Assembly (NCBI RefSeq): GCF_002288925.2 | Contig: NW_022097996.1 | Coordinates: 14,179,168-14,243,167 of the forward strand | Origin: Delphinapterus leucas | Taxonomy: Eukaryota > Chordata > Mammalia > Artiodactyla > Monodontidae | Length of the DNA stretch: 64,000 bases | Reading direction: 5' to 3' | Part shown: in pieces, positions 46,626-57,498 of the stretch | How positions within the stretch are numbered: the first letter of the stretch is position 1 | Layout: every line of letters starts with the position of its first letter | Position numbers and translations under genes: made by a program | The notes under the pieces: generated by a model | Told to the model about the DNA's origin: nothing | Databases searched by the model: none | The model's input: the letters and a program-made list of their open reading frames with translations, nothing else

Positions 46626-48742
46626 ATGCAGTGGGGGCTGTCTACAGAACTGGCTCTTTGAAGATTTGCTTCAGTTGACTCAACAAATCCTTCCAGTGCT
46701 ATCTCGTTCCTCCGGGGTATCTTATTCTGGCACTTTGATTCATTCTATACATTGGGAGAGCAGTCAAATACCCCTCTTTCCCTTAGTAGTCAAGATCTAG
46801 GGCAGATCTTCTTACAGAAGGAGAGGCTCTCCAGAATCATCTTCACTTGTAATTATCCAATTAAATCCAGGCACTCAGCCATCCTTCCAAATAGGGGCTG
46901 ACGGCTGTAATCCACCATGCATTTCGTGAGCTTGCAGCAGCTCAGACCAGCAGCTGTACTGTGTTTAGTTTAGTTTTTCTTTTTTTTCTTTTTTTAGGGG
47001 GGGTGGGGTGCACTTTCTTTTTTATTTAAAAGAAAAGAAAGGATAGAAGAAGTGGAGACTGGGTAGGTGCTGGTGATCAGAGTGTCCCTGAGGATATAGA
47101 GCATCAGAGGGAAATTACCTTCCTGATGACTCAGAAACAGGAAGCGGTGACCTGGAGGGAGGCATCCTCGCTGGAAGGGGAGGCATGCACATGTGTGATG
47201 ACATCACTTCCTATTTTTGTGAGTGTTGGGGTGCAGGAGTGGAGAAGGGATTGGGGGAGAAAACAATCAAAAGGGTCAGAGAGTGAGTCTCTTGCATGTC
47301 TTTGCTCACATCCTCACATGCCCATCCCCTGCTCCTGCACTTAGGACACACCTATGACAGCTTCCTCTCTTTCACCCTGGGGCTTTGTCTGAGAAGAAGG
47401 ACGCTAACGAAGCTCATGGTGTTGATCGCTCCTGACCAAGGACAGATTTACATTGACAGGTAGGTACCCTCAATCCTGCAGAAGCCACCATGCTGGTGAT
47501 GGGAATTCTCTTAACAGTCAGCGGAAGGAACCATGATCTGAACCTCCCAACTCCTCCCCATTCCCCATGTCCGACTCCATCCCTGGGAGGGGTGGGAGGG
47601 CTACACAGAGCAGCCAGCAGCCTGGCTCAGAGCAAAGATGGGAAGACCCAGTGGTGTGCAGCAGAACATGCAGAGCTTCACCAGAGCATCTGGCAGGTTT
47701 GAGGGGGACAGCACCAGCCTTTGGAGCTACATCTACTGAGACTACAGGACTAGGGGCAAACTGAGGAGCAAAAGGCCCTTCTTGGTCCTCTTTGCCCAAA
47801 GCGGGAACCAATCAGAGTCCGAGCACGGTGAATGTGTCAGCTCTGCCCCATGAGACCAAGCTAGAGAGCAACCCCACCTCTCAGTGTTTGCCAGGGTCCC
47901 TCCCACCTTGCCTGTGCAATGACAGTGAACAACTCTGTCCCAAGAATGCCCTGACTCTACCGAAGCTGCTCTGCTTGTGCAGTTTTATCCCCGTGCCCCC
48001 AGGAGCCCTCTGGTGGGGATGCCCAGCAGAGAGCGTGTGGCATTGCACGTGGCGCAGCCTGCTCCCTGCCTGCTCTCTCCACAGGAGTTCAGCATGAAAC
48101 ATGCGGCCCCAGTTGTAAATATTGTGAAAGCTGAGAGAGAACAGAGTACATCAAGTCCACCGGCATATTCAGAGGAGCCTAGCCCTGTGTTTGCCCACAT
48201 TTGTCTTTGTCTCCTGCCTTTTCCAGGGGAGCCCAAACCACCACAAAGCTTAGCCAGCGTTCTGTGTGAGCAAATCTATGTCAGCCAATCTGTACAAAAA
48301 GACCAGCAATCTGCAGCTAACCTCGTCTGCAACTAAATGGCTGCCTAGACACCTGTGCCCCAAAAACCACCACAGAGAGAACTAAAAGAGGAAGCGCCAT
48401 GGTCCAAAGTCTTATCTTTGGAAGGGATTGGTGGAATTCTATCCAGGGAGTCTTCTATCTGGGAATGTCTGGTCCTAGGGTATCACATCATCCTCCTGGT
48501 GCCATGACACGGTCCCCAGCTCTCCAGGTACCTCCCACCCACAGTGCCTTGGTCCACCCAGTTCTCATTCAAGCAGAGCAATCCACCTGGAGCAATCCAC
48601 CCGGAGCAGAGTTGGGTGGGGTGGAAGCAACCCAGTTGGGTGGGGCAGCTGGGGTGGAAGAGGACACAGAGGATAGTGAAAGGACAAGCGCTAGGAGAAG
48701 GGAAATAACTTTGTATGTACAATGGGAGGTGTGGGAGGTGTC
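46626..48742. other. Unassigned sequence
   Basis: About 2.1 kb without gene or confident repeat. G7 run near 46999. Frames up to 119 codons overlap on both strands and have no motif. Confidence 0.4.
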
Positions 48743-48761
48743 CCCTGTGTGTCATCTCTTT

Positions 48762-48896
48762 TTTTTTTCTTTTTTTAAATTTTTATTGGGGTTACCAGGG
48801 GAGGGATAAATTGGGAGATTGGGATTGACACAGACACACTACTATATAGAAAATAGATAACTAATAAGAACCTACTGTATAGCACAGGGAACTCTA
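48762..48896 (-). mobile_element. Twin-primed (5'-inverted) short L1 insertion
   Basis: Perfect 19-bp TSD CCCTGTGTGTCATCTCTTT at 48743-48761 and 48897-48915. After a T tail comes a very short minus-strand L1 3' tip (about 48777-48790, reverse of ccccaataaaaattt). Then from about 48791 L1 3' UTR sequence runs in plus orientation (ttaccaggggagggataaat, ggagattgggattgacacag, ctaataagaacctactgtat). Opposite orientations inside one TSD pair are the hallmark of twin priming. Confidence 0.9.
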
Positions 48897-48915
48897 CCCT
48901 GTGTGTCATCTCTTT

Positions 48916-49020
48916 ATGAAGTCTTAACCACTGAGGAAACCAAAGCTCAGAGAAGGTGGGTAACTAGTGCTGGACCTCAGAACTAGTAACCAGCAGACGC
49001 AAGCTTTGACTCAAGATCTC
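48916..49020 (-). mobile_element. MIR fragment
   Basis: Reverse MIR remnant: actgaggaaaccaaagctca, gagaaggtgggtaactagtg, ctggacctcagaactagtaa. Confidence 0.55.
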
Positions 49021-49254
49021 ACCATGTCCTTTCTCCAGAACACTCATCTCTGAGGAGTAACAGAGATGCAGCTATGGGGCAATGTATGAAGTGCCATGGA
49101 AACCTTCCTCGGCGAAAGTCCCTCTCTGCTCCTGTCACTGAACCTGCAATTGGGCCACCGCGCAATCGTTCCCGGTCTTAAAAGGGTTTAGAGGTTTCAC
49201 TCAATTAGTCAACACAGAGCGATTAGACTTCCACTGCTTGACCCAAAGAAGGCC

Positions 49255-49540
49255 TAAATCCGTGGAAATCAAAAGTAGATTAGTGAACTCAACATTGCAA
49301 ATAAACTACACTTCAATAATCTTTTCTTTTAGAAGTAGATTAGCGGTTGTCTCAGGCTAGGGGTTGGGTGGAATGGGTATGGGGTTTCCTTCTGGAGTGA
49401 TGAAATTATCCCAAACTCAGATTGTGGTAATAGTTGCACAACTCTACAAATATACTAAAACCCATTGAATTGTACGCTTCAGACAAGTGAATGTGTTGGT
49501 GTGTGAATTAAATCTCCGTAAAGATGTTTAAAAAAATAGA
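49255..49540 (+). mobile_element. L1M 3' UTR, split by a micro-L1
   Basis: Sense old L1 3' UTR: gtagattagcggttgtctca, gggtatggggtttccttctg, gagtgatgaaattatcccaa, ggtaatagttgcacaactct, cattgaattgtacgcttcag, attaaatctccgtaaagatg. It is interrupted by 49284-49330 plus the TSD copy. Confidence 0.88.
49284..49330 (+). mobile_element. 47-bp micro-L1 insertion
   Basis: The sequence tgaactcaacattgcaaata then aactacacttcaataat is the extreme 3' tip of a cetartiodactyl L1 (compare 21770-21815). It is flanked by a 13-bp direct repeat, aaaagtagattag at 49271-49283 and agaagtagattag at 49331-49343. Removing it restores the host L1 3' UTR. The tail is odd: cttttctttt instead of poly(A). Confidence 0.85.
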
Positions 49541-49839
49541 ACCTGACCTTGAAAAGTTTAAAATTTAATGAGTGAGAAAGACGTATACACAAAGACAGGA
49601 TATGCCAAATAGCAGGAGACACCAAAGGAGTTCAGAAGGAGGGGAGGATCAATCCTAGTTGGGGCATCAGAGAAGGTAGAATCCGTTGTGTTTTGGTAGA
49701 TAAAAGGGAAAAATCAGTTTTTCCAGGTTGGCAGAACATGAGCATGGGGGCATGAGAAGGTGTGAAGCATGCCTAAGAAATATTGAGCTAACTAATGAAA
49801 CTCTGTTTGGCATGCAGATACAAAGATGATTTACAATAC

Positions 49840-50303
49840 TGTATCAGCTATCTATTGCTGTGTAACAAATATCCCAGAACTTAGTGGCTTAGGACAACAA
49901 CCACCACTTAGTTATTCACAATTCTGCAATCTACGCTGGGCTCAGGAGCATGGCTTATCTCCCCCCCACAATCAGCTTATGGTTTCACCAGGAATGGAAA
50001 ATCCAGGATGGCCTCAGGCATAATCTGGCATCTCCACCAAGATGACTGTGACCAGCTAGCAGCTAGATGGCCCTCTCCTTCTCCACATGGTCTTGCATAC
50101 TCCAGGGCTCCCCTCTTACATCAAGTGAGCAAAAGCAAAAGCTGCAAGGCCTCCTATGGCCTAGACCCAGAAACTTGCACAATATCATTTCCACCATGTT
50201 TTATTTGTACAAGCAAGTCATGAGGTCAATCCAGACTTAGTGAGGGAAGAGCATACATGGGGTTTGAATTCGGGGAAGCATGATTCATTAGGTATCTACC
50301 ACA
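49840..50303 (-). mobile_element. MLT1-type MaLR LTR, complete
   Basis: Begins tgtatcagctatctattgct and ends ggtatctaccaca (TG...CA) with a perfect 5-bp TSD AATAC at 49835-49839 and 50304-50308. Internal aatatcccagaacttagtgg and attcacaattctgcaatcta are reverse-MLT1 landmarks. At 464 bp it is a solo LTR of the ERVL-MaLR group with no internal retroviral genes beside it. Confidence 0.85.
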
Positions 50304-52454
50304 AATACCAAAGAGTAAATCATACACCTGCCTTGGAAGAGCTCACTGTCCAGTGACGTGGCTGCCTTGAAAGGCATTGAAAGGGGAGTATATCTAGGAA
50401 GGTAAGACTGGGAACAGAGCATAGAGGACACTGAAAACAAACTAAGGAGTTTGGATTTCATTCAAGAGGTCTTAATCAAGGTACAAAAATCCCTAGGAGA
50501 GGTGATATTTTAAGCCTTTATCAGCCAACATCTTAGAAGAAGTTGATGGTGTGTACAAGTAAGACAGACTAGAACCCTGGGTCTGTTTAAGAAATCAGAT
50601 AAGTTGCAAGAACGGTGTGTTCCCATCACCTGGGTCAGACAGCACCACCACATCACAGAGGAGTGTGGGTTGCCTGCGTCAACTTGCGAGCCTGTGTCCC
50701 AGGGGTCAGGACATACACCACAGAAGGCAAGAGACTCTTGCTCCCTTGTCAGCCTTCTTTCCCTCTTCAGTTTTCCTACCCTTCTTTCCTCAACATACTC
50801 TTTGCATGTCCAAATCAGTGGACTATAAAATACAAAAGCTGGAATCAAGCTTACAGAGTGAAATGAAGGAAAACAAAAGCAGTCAGGACACAAGTCTTGC
50901 TTTAGACTGCAATATGGAAATTAACTACAAAGAGAAAACTGAAAATGACTGATTCAACTGAACTCATTACTCGGGTGACTGCTGTTCCTTTTCTGACCAT
51001 CTCTCTCCTCACTTCACATTTCACTCCTCCAAAACCCAGAGTATCAGGAAGCCTAAGCCTGTCCTTGCCCCACCTTTCTCCTGATGACCTACTTCACCAG
51101 CAGATGACCTCCCGCGGCCTCAAATGATAGAGCAAAGCCATAAGACATTGCCAATAGCACCTAACAAATTGCACCAAGAGCTGCAGCCCACCTGTTTTCA
51201 CCAGTGAGCAACCAAACTTTTCTCCTCCCAAAAGGCTGAGTTTATTCTATAGTGACTTCCTCAACATAAAGCAATTACTGGGAACAAATGAGATGCCTGT
51301 CAGTTGGTTTGAGTACACACAGACGTGTATTAGGGACCCTAGCAAGGTATAGTGAGCATCTCCTCTGCTAAGAGATTGCTCCCAGGGCCTCCATGTTGGA
51401 TCAAAAGAGCCCCATTCTTATAGGAGGCCAGCAGTCCTCAACATTACCTGGCAAAACGTACCTTCATTTCTCCCCACTTCCCATCTTAGTGCCTCCTTCA
51501 ACTGTCTGGCATCTCCCCAGGTCTTCACCCACCCCTCATGATGTCCCTGGTCTTCCCCCATTTTCAGCCCTCACATCACAAAAAGTCTCCTTACATTCCT
51601 AGAGCATCCTTTTATCTCCATTGTTAAAATTCTGACTCCCAGACCAGAGTGATTTCAGTCAGCTATGGGTGTGAATGGATATATACTTGTTAGGAAGACT
51701 CCTGATAATGCAAAAAAAAATGGATATGACCTGGTGGCATGTCAGGAAGGATGGAGAGCAGATAAGGGAGACATCTGAAAGCTCGTGATGGGTCAGGGTC
51801 TCTGGATATGTTTCTTATCTAACGAAAAGTTGAATCAGGGAGAGAAAGGGATGAAGGGATGAATTCTGACATCTCCCTTCTCTCCATCCTCCCTCCCCAG
51901 ACAGATCACTGTAAATATCAACCTGCTTCTGCGCACACAGTGTTTCCGATGATACAGTCATGCGACCAGGAATGAGAGCGAGGCGCACACACGTAAACAA
52001 GTCGTACAACACACTCATACCCTAAGTCATTTTGAAATATCCAGAGGTGAGGATTATTTCCGGTAGAAATCATCTCTGACATCACTCACCAGGTCGGACA
52101 GCAGTAACTTTCCACTAAGGCAAGGGACACTAGCTTCCGCCTGGGAGCCACAGGGAGATGCCAGCAGTTTCAAAAGAAAGAAAAAAAGGAAAAAAGAAAA
52201 GTAACACTCACACTTGACAAGTAGCACCATCTAGGGGACTTAGACAGTAGAACTCCTCTTCTTGCAAATACACAGCCAGGAGTGTTCTCTCCCTGGGGCC
52301 ACATCAACTAGGGGCCTGGATCTAAGATGTGTGTGAACCCTCATGACCCGTGCTGGGCAGCTACACCTGAAGCCCTGTGCCCAGGTCAAGACATCCATGT
52401 GACAAGCTGGAGCAACCCCAGAGTCCAAAAAATTGCCTCTAAGACACAGCAGAC
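50304..52454. other. Unassigned sequence
   Basis: No gene. About 50390-50500 (actaaggagtttggatttca, ttcaagaggtcttaatcaag) may be another piece of the unnamed family at 35340. Frames at 50510-50952 overlap on both strands and lack motifs. Confidence 0.4.
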
Positions 52455-52690
52455 AGTAGGACAAATTCTGCATGATTCCATATATATGCGGCATCTATGA
52501 TAGTCAGACTCCTAGCATCAGAGAGTAAAATGGTGGTTGTTAGAGGCTCGGGATGCGGTGGGGGGATAAGGAAGTGTCCTTCGACGAGCATGAAGTTTCA
52601 GTTATGCAGGATGGATAAGCTCTAGACATCTGCTGTACAACATTGCGCCTATATTAATCAGACTGGATTGTACACTTAAACAGAGTTCTT
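52455..52690 (+). mobile_element. L1M 3' UTR fragment
   Basis: Sense wording: ctgcatgattccatatatat, gagagtaaaatggtggttgt, ttcagttatgcaggatggat, catctgctgtacaacattgc, ggattgtacacttaaacaga, typical of old L1M 3' UTRs. Confidence 0.75.
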
Positions 52691-52912
52691 TCATTTGGAT
52701 TGCTAGGAAGGATGCCCACAGCAGTGATCAGGAAGCTGGGCAGCATCTTCCGCCCCCTGAGTGACCGGGAGAGGGGAGGACGCCCAAGGTTACCGGTTCT
52801 GAGGGAGTTCGGGGGGAAGCAAACAAGCCTATCTGGGTCATTAAAAGGAGACTCCAAAATAGTCCATTGAATCCAGTCTCTCATTTTCGTGATCAGAAAA
52901 CTGAAGCTCAGA

Positions 52913-53033
52913 GGAATTCCCTGGTGGTCCAGTGGTTAGGGCTCCATGCTTTCACTGCCGAGGGCGCAGGTTCAATCCCTGGTCGGGGAACTAAGATCCT
53001 GCAAGCCACGTGGCGCAGCCAATAAATAAACAT
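52913..53033 (+). mobile_element. Older short CHR-type SINE
   Basis: Begins gaattccctggtggtccag, B-box-like caggttcaatccctggtc, tail aataaataaa. The exact 18-bp TSD AGAAAACTGAAGCTCAGA lies at 52895-52912 and 53034-53051. The target looks like a piece of MIR core (gaaaactgaagctcaga). Confidence 0.93.
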
Positions 53034-53082
53034 AGAAAACTGAAGCTCAGACTTTCTTGTACCTTTGAAGTGTTATTATTAT

Positions 53083-53738
53083 TGTGTGAGGCCAACAGCC
53101 CAGGAGGCTATGGCCATTGAAAAGACAGTTTGTTACTCATCATACCCTAGAAGAGGGGGCACACCATGCCATGGGGCCAGGGGGCACACAGGAAGCACCA
53201 GGGTCAGTCAAGAGGCAGAGGGAATGAGGGGAATTGCAGGCAAGTGCCTTTATTGTGGTTTCCCAGGAAAGAGCGGGCAGGTCAGGGCAAGCAGGTGTAG
53301 GACTGGCTAGTTGAACCGTTTCAGCGAGCTCTGGGGCATAAGGGATGTCTCTAGCTGGCCCTGCGGTGATTAGGGCAAAAAGAGCTAGTGGCCCAGATGC
53401 AAGAGCCCAATAAAGGAGGCGATTTAGGAACAGGCTCTGGATTGGTCAGTAGGCATATGAAAGGCACGCTCTCAGGTGAGTCCTTTACTGTACCTAGGAA
53501 CAGGCCAAGCCTGGGAGGGGCAGTCCCTCGGGGTTGAGCAAGGCTTCAAATATCAAAGCAGCAAAACACATGGTTAATAGACCCTGGACACACAATGGGC
53601 TTAATGGCAGACAGATATGTAGGACCCAGGACTCACGACCCAGTTCTTTGTTCCCTAAGGTTAGCTGGCCGTCCCCTGACCACCCTCTGCCCACCCCATG
53701 CTAATCTGCCTCCCTCTCCATCTTTTAAGCTCAAGACA
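53083..53738 (-). mobile_element. Probable ERV long terminal repeat (solo)
   Basis: A 656-bp block with LTR architecture on the minus strand: it starts tgtcttgagcttaaaagatg (right end) and ends ggcctcacaca (left end), i.e. TG...CA. It carries a CCAAT box (ATTGG on plus at 53441-53445) and an AATAAA signal (TTTATT on plus at 53249-53254), followed by a C/T-rich U5-like part. No gag, pol or env sequence flanks it. I cannot name the family; ERV1-like style is inferred. Flanking TSDs are not seen, since an L1 abuts the right end. Confidence 0.6.
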
Positions 53739-53742
53739 TCCC

Positions 53743-54197
53743 TTTTTTTTTTTTTTTTTTTTGGAGTATAATCGCTTTACAATGTTATGTTTCTGCTGTA
53801 CAGCAAAGTGAATCAGTTATATGTATACATACATCCACTATTTTTTGGATTTCCTTCCCATTTAGGTCACCACAGAGCACTGAGTAGAGTTCCCTGTGTT
53901 ATACAGTAGGTTCTCATTAGTTATCTATTTTATACATAATATCAATAGTGTATATATGTCAATCCCAATCGCCCAGTTCATCCCACCCACCCCCACCCCC
54001 TTGCTGTCCATACGTTTGTTCTCTACACCTGTGTCTCTATTTCTGCTTTGCAAATAAGTTCAACTGTACCATTTTTCTAGATTCCACATATCTGCGTTAA
54101 TATACGATATTGGTTTTTCTCCTTCTGACTTCACTCTGTATGACAGGCTCTAGGTCCATCCCCGTCTCTGAAAATGGCACAATTTCATTCCTTTTTA
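53743..54197 (-). mobile_element. Cetartiodactyl L1 3' UTR, 5'-truncated
   Basis: Reverse copy: T tail at 53743-53762, then ggagtataatcgctttacaa, ctgctgtacagcaaagtgaa, gagttccctgtgttatacag, ttgtctctacacctgtgtct-like text and ggctctaggtccatccccgt. It ends near aatttcattcctttt. It sits directly on the end of the LTR. Confidence 0.92.
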
Positions 54198-54972
54198 AGG
54201 AACTGATTCATTTGACTTTGGGAGGTTTCTTTCTCCAGCTGAGAGTTTAATTTTCTCCTCCTAGAGGTCCTTCTTTGCCAACAATGGCGCCATCATGCAC
54301 ACGTTATACCCACGCTCACACTGCACCTCACCCTACAGGCTGCTATGCTTTACCCGGGCATTTCAGGACTTGGCTAATGAGCACAGGATGAGGCATGAGG
54401 CAGACGGTGTGACACAGGCCACAGTCGGCTCTCAATATTCCCCCTGGGGCTGGGCAGGATTGGAAAAGGCTGTTCTTGGTACCAGAATGGGCTGCCCCGG
54501 GAGGCTCAAGCAGGCCTCTCCCACCGCAGTTCAAGGGAAAAGTAACAAGATGTTCCTTCCCACCAGCCTGAGCCTTGGGGTGATCAGGACCCTGAGGTCC
54601 AGACATACCAGCACGCAGCAGGGAGGTGCAGATGGGAATCACAGGACTCCGCCTCCCAGACAGATGAGAAGGATGGGACAGACACTGCCAGGGAGTCCGA
54701 GCAGGAACTCCTTGTGCAGGTACCAAGCCCCAGGCCCAGCATGGACACTGGGTATTTACTAAGTGAGCAGACACTTAGTAAATACAGAATGAGCCAAGGG
54801 ACAAATGACAAAAAATATTTGGGGCACAAAGCAAAGGCTCAGGCTCTGGAACTTTGAAAAAGAGCCCTGTTATAAGGCTAAGTTTATATACTGTATATCC
54901 CAGTGGGAAATAAGGCAAAGGTCTGTGGCTATAGCAGCAAAGAGGGTGACTGGATACCATGTCCCCACTATA

Positions 54973-54973
<1 letters not shown>
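54198..54973. other. Unassigned sequence
   Basis: No gene. Opposed frames of 155 (plus, 54295-54762) and 143 codons (minus, 54343-54774) overlap and have no recognisable domain. Confidence 0.4.

Positions 54974-55019
<46 letters not shown>
54974..55019. repeat. (TG)n microsatellite
   Basis: About 22 pure TG repeats followed by G7. It produces an artefactual Cys-Val frame. Confidence 0.98.
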
Positions 55020-55228
55020 GGGGGGGTGTACAAGAACTGCTACAGAAGCAGTTTAGAGGGCTCCTATCTCAAGTTAAATTGGCCTGGGAACTGGTGCTGA
55101 GCTGAGCCGGCAGTGAGAGAGGACGCTCACCTGCAGGAATGCAACAGCAGGGGAGAGGGGAAGGGTTAGTACTGGATTCGGGTTAGGGCTGGCGTAGGCA
55201 GTTGGTGGGGTAAGCAAAAAAATGATAG

Positions 55229-55419
55229 GGGCTTCCCTGGTGGCGCAGTGGTTGGGAGTCCGCCTGCCGATGCAGGGGACACAGGTTCGTGTCCCGGTCC
55301 GGGAAGATTCCACGTGCCGCGGAGCTGCTGGGCCCGTGAGCCATGGCCGCTGAGCCTGCGCTCCGCAACGGGAGAGGCCACAGCAGTGAGAGGCCCGCGT
55401 ACCGCCAAAAAAAAAAAAA
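55229..55419 (+). mobile_element. Young CHR-type SINE with internal deletion
   Basis: Young subfamily, intact A box, long A tail. The TSD AAAAAAATGATAG lies at 55216-55228 and about 55420-55432. About 13 bp of the body (the cgtccggagcctgtg part) are missing near 55360, making this copy shorter than its sisters. Confidence 0.94.
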
Positions 55420-55432
55420 AAAAAAATGATAG

Positions 55433-56183
55433 CAGCCTACACTTCTGAAAGCCTAAGGAGGTTAAAAGCATCTTCAGGCTTGAGCTTCTCAAAGCCACCT
55501 GTTTCCTGTCCATGGGCCTTGCAGCAAGCAGAGACAACACTCTCCCTTCCTCCCCAATGCCCAAACCTAAGCCGGCATCCCAGCGCAGGAGGAACATTGG
55601 ATTCTCAGCCAATCAACATGTATTTGAGCACCCAGAGCACCCATGCCACTGAGCATGTTCGACACCGCTGAGTTCTGTGCCATCGGAGGGACCCTTCACT
55701 CTCCCACAAATACACAGGGACACACGTACACGCAGGAAGGCACACAAGCGTGCGCTGCTGCCCTAGGCCTGACTCACTCCTCCATACTAAAGCATTTGAA
55801 GTGTATTAAAAAGTAAAAATGCTTTCTAAAAGAGATCGCAGTAAGTCAGTATTTGCCATCAAGGGATCAGAGGATAGATGTGAGGGATAGATGTGTGCTT
55901 CCCCAGCTTCCCATATCCCTGCACACGTGTGATTTTAGTTACTCGAAGGCTCTGGTGAGTGTCCTGTGTTAGACAATCAGAACCCTGTCCGACCTGTACT
56001 AGAAACAAGGCTTCCTGCCCCTGACCTAGGAAGTGAGTCTGTCACAAAAGGTGAAAAGAAGATGCTAAAGCGAAAAGGGAGAATTTTTTAGCAGGGTCCT
56101 CTTTTCCCTCCACAACTCCCAAGGGAGCAGGACAGGGCCCAGAAGCTCCAGACGGTAGGCAAGTTTTGGTGAGATCTACTTTG
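55433..56183. other. Unassigned sequence
   Basis: No gene or repeat recognised. Confidence 0.4.
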
Positions 56184-56197
56184 CAAGCTGCATCTTT

Positions 56198-56513
56198 TTT
56201 TTTTTTAAAGAAGATGTTGGGGGTAGGAGTTTATTAGTTTATTTATTTATTTTTGGCTGTGTTGGGTCTTTGTTTCTGTGCGAGGGCTTTCTCTAGTTGT
56301 GGCAAGCGGGGTCCACTCTTCATCGCGGTGCGCGGGCCTCACTATCACGGCCTCTCCTGTTGTGGAGCACAGGCTCCAGATGCGCAGGCTCAGTAGTTGT
56401 GGCTCACGGGCCCAGCCGCTCCGCGGCATGTAGGATATTCCCAGACCAGGGCACGAACCCGTGTTCCCTGCATTGGCAGGCGGATTCTCAACCACTGCGC
56501 CACCAGGGAAGCC
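56198..56513 (-). mobile_element. CHR-type SINE, intermediate between long and young forms
   Basis: The minus-strand 5' part (56325-56513) is nearly identical to the young subfamily, but its 3' part (56205-56325) keeps the long-form tail (ggctgtgttgggtctttgtt, gggctttctctagttgtggc) that young copies lack. The TSD CAAGCTGCATCTTT is exact at 56184-56197 and 56514-56527. Confidence 0.95.
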
Positions 56514-56527
56514 CAAGCTGCATCTTT

Positions 56528-57383
56528 GATAGAGGGTAATACTCTGCTTAATTCCTTTTGCTCTCTGGAGAGTAAAATTCACTGTTTCTTTACAGTCCCG
56601 GGTTATCCTAGCTATGAGATAAGAGAGTTAAAGGTTGAGAAACAAATTCTTGAGGCTGGAGGTTCAACCCTAAGATGACAGAAGTGAAGGAGCAGAGCTG
56701 AGATTGCTCAGTCAGCAATCCCTCACCAGCACCTTCTCCTTCCTGTACAAACCCTGGAGGTTCCAGATTGTGTCTTATTAGAGGGGGTGCCATTCCCCTT
56801 GGCTCAGAGCTAGGGGACACAGAACTACTAAACTCTTTAAGGTGCAGTGATTCACCAATAGGGAAGGCTGTGAGTGGAAAGAGCCTGTGAGCTGCATCGG
56901 AAAGACAGGGGAGGGCACTAGGTCCCTAACAGAGGGATGCCTAAAAGGAAGGGAGGCTGATGCACCATAAGACTCATTTCACTTTCTTTGAAAATTTCTC
57001 AAGGACCAACCACAACGTGCTGTTATTTTGAGTTTAGAATCCAATAGTTCATTGGAAGGTAATAACTGAAGTCAAAGATAACTCAGACAAATTACTTGGT
57101 GAGCTAACACAATGAAGCCTCTTCTTCAAAATTTGAGGGTACCCACTCTATCCCCACCCTCCCTTTGGAGCTAACTAGTCTGAACTAAGAAAATGTCTGG
57201 ATTATCATTTGAAATCAGGATTTAACAAGAACAAGTTCTGCCCCAGGTACAGCTAGGAAGTGGCTGAGGCAGCAGATCAAGAAATGCCAAGGAGCAAATC
57301 CCTAATTGCCGGACTATCTAACTCCAAGAAAGGCAAATGGGGCAGATTTTGAAATAAGAGGAAGGGATCTGTGAACATGACGT
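56528..57383. other. Unassigned sequence
   Basis: No gene or repeat recognised; a CRE octamer TGACGTCA overlaps its end at 57378-57385. Confidence 0.4.
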
Positions 57384-57498
57384 CACCTGGGGATCTTTAA
57401 TAAATCCTGATGCTTGGCTCCAACTCCTAGGCATCCTTATTTGACTGGCCTGGGGTGCACTCTAGCCATTGGAATGTTTAGAATCCCCCTGAGTGGTT
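57384..57498 (+). mobile_element. MER20-like hAT MITE
   Basis: Ordered match: cacctggggatctttaataa, atcctgatgcttggctccaa, cttatttgactggcctgggg, tgcactctagccattggaat. Confidence 0.7.

Noticed and set aside
46278..46678. Lys/Glu/Arg-rich and Ser/Leu/Phe-rich frames of over 100 codons
   Set aside because: Products of the polypurine tract; low-complexity translation only.
47977..48336. 119-codon plus-strand frame
   Set aside because: Overlaps opposite-strand frames, no recognisable domain, no coding signature by eye.
54283..54291. TGGCGCC word resembling a lysine tRNA primer-binding site near the LTR
   Set aside because: Only 7 bases, wrong orientation and distance for the minus-strand LTR, and no gag follows.
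54343..54774. Opposed frames of 155 and 143 codons
   Set aside because: Overlap each other fully, no motif or bias; chance frames in GC-rich DNA.
54805..55100. Frames with Cys-Val repeats
   Set aside because: Translation of the (TG)n microsatellite.
55166..55612. 148-codon minus-strand frame
   Set aside because: Core is antisense SINE sequence, same peptides as at five other loci.
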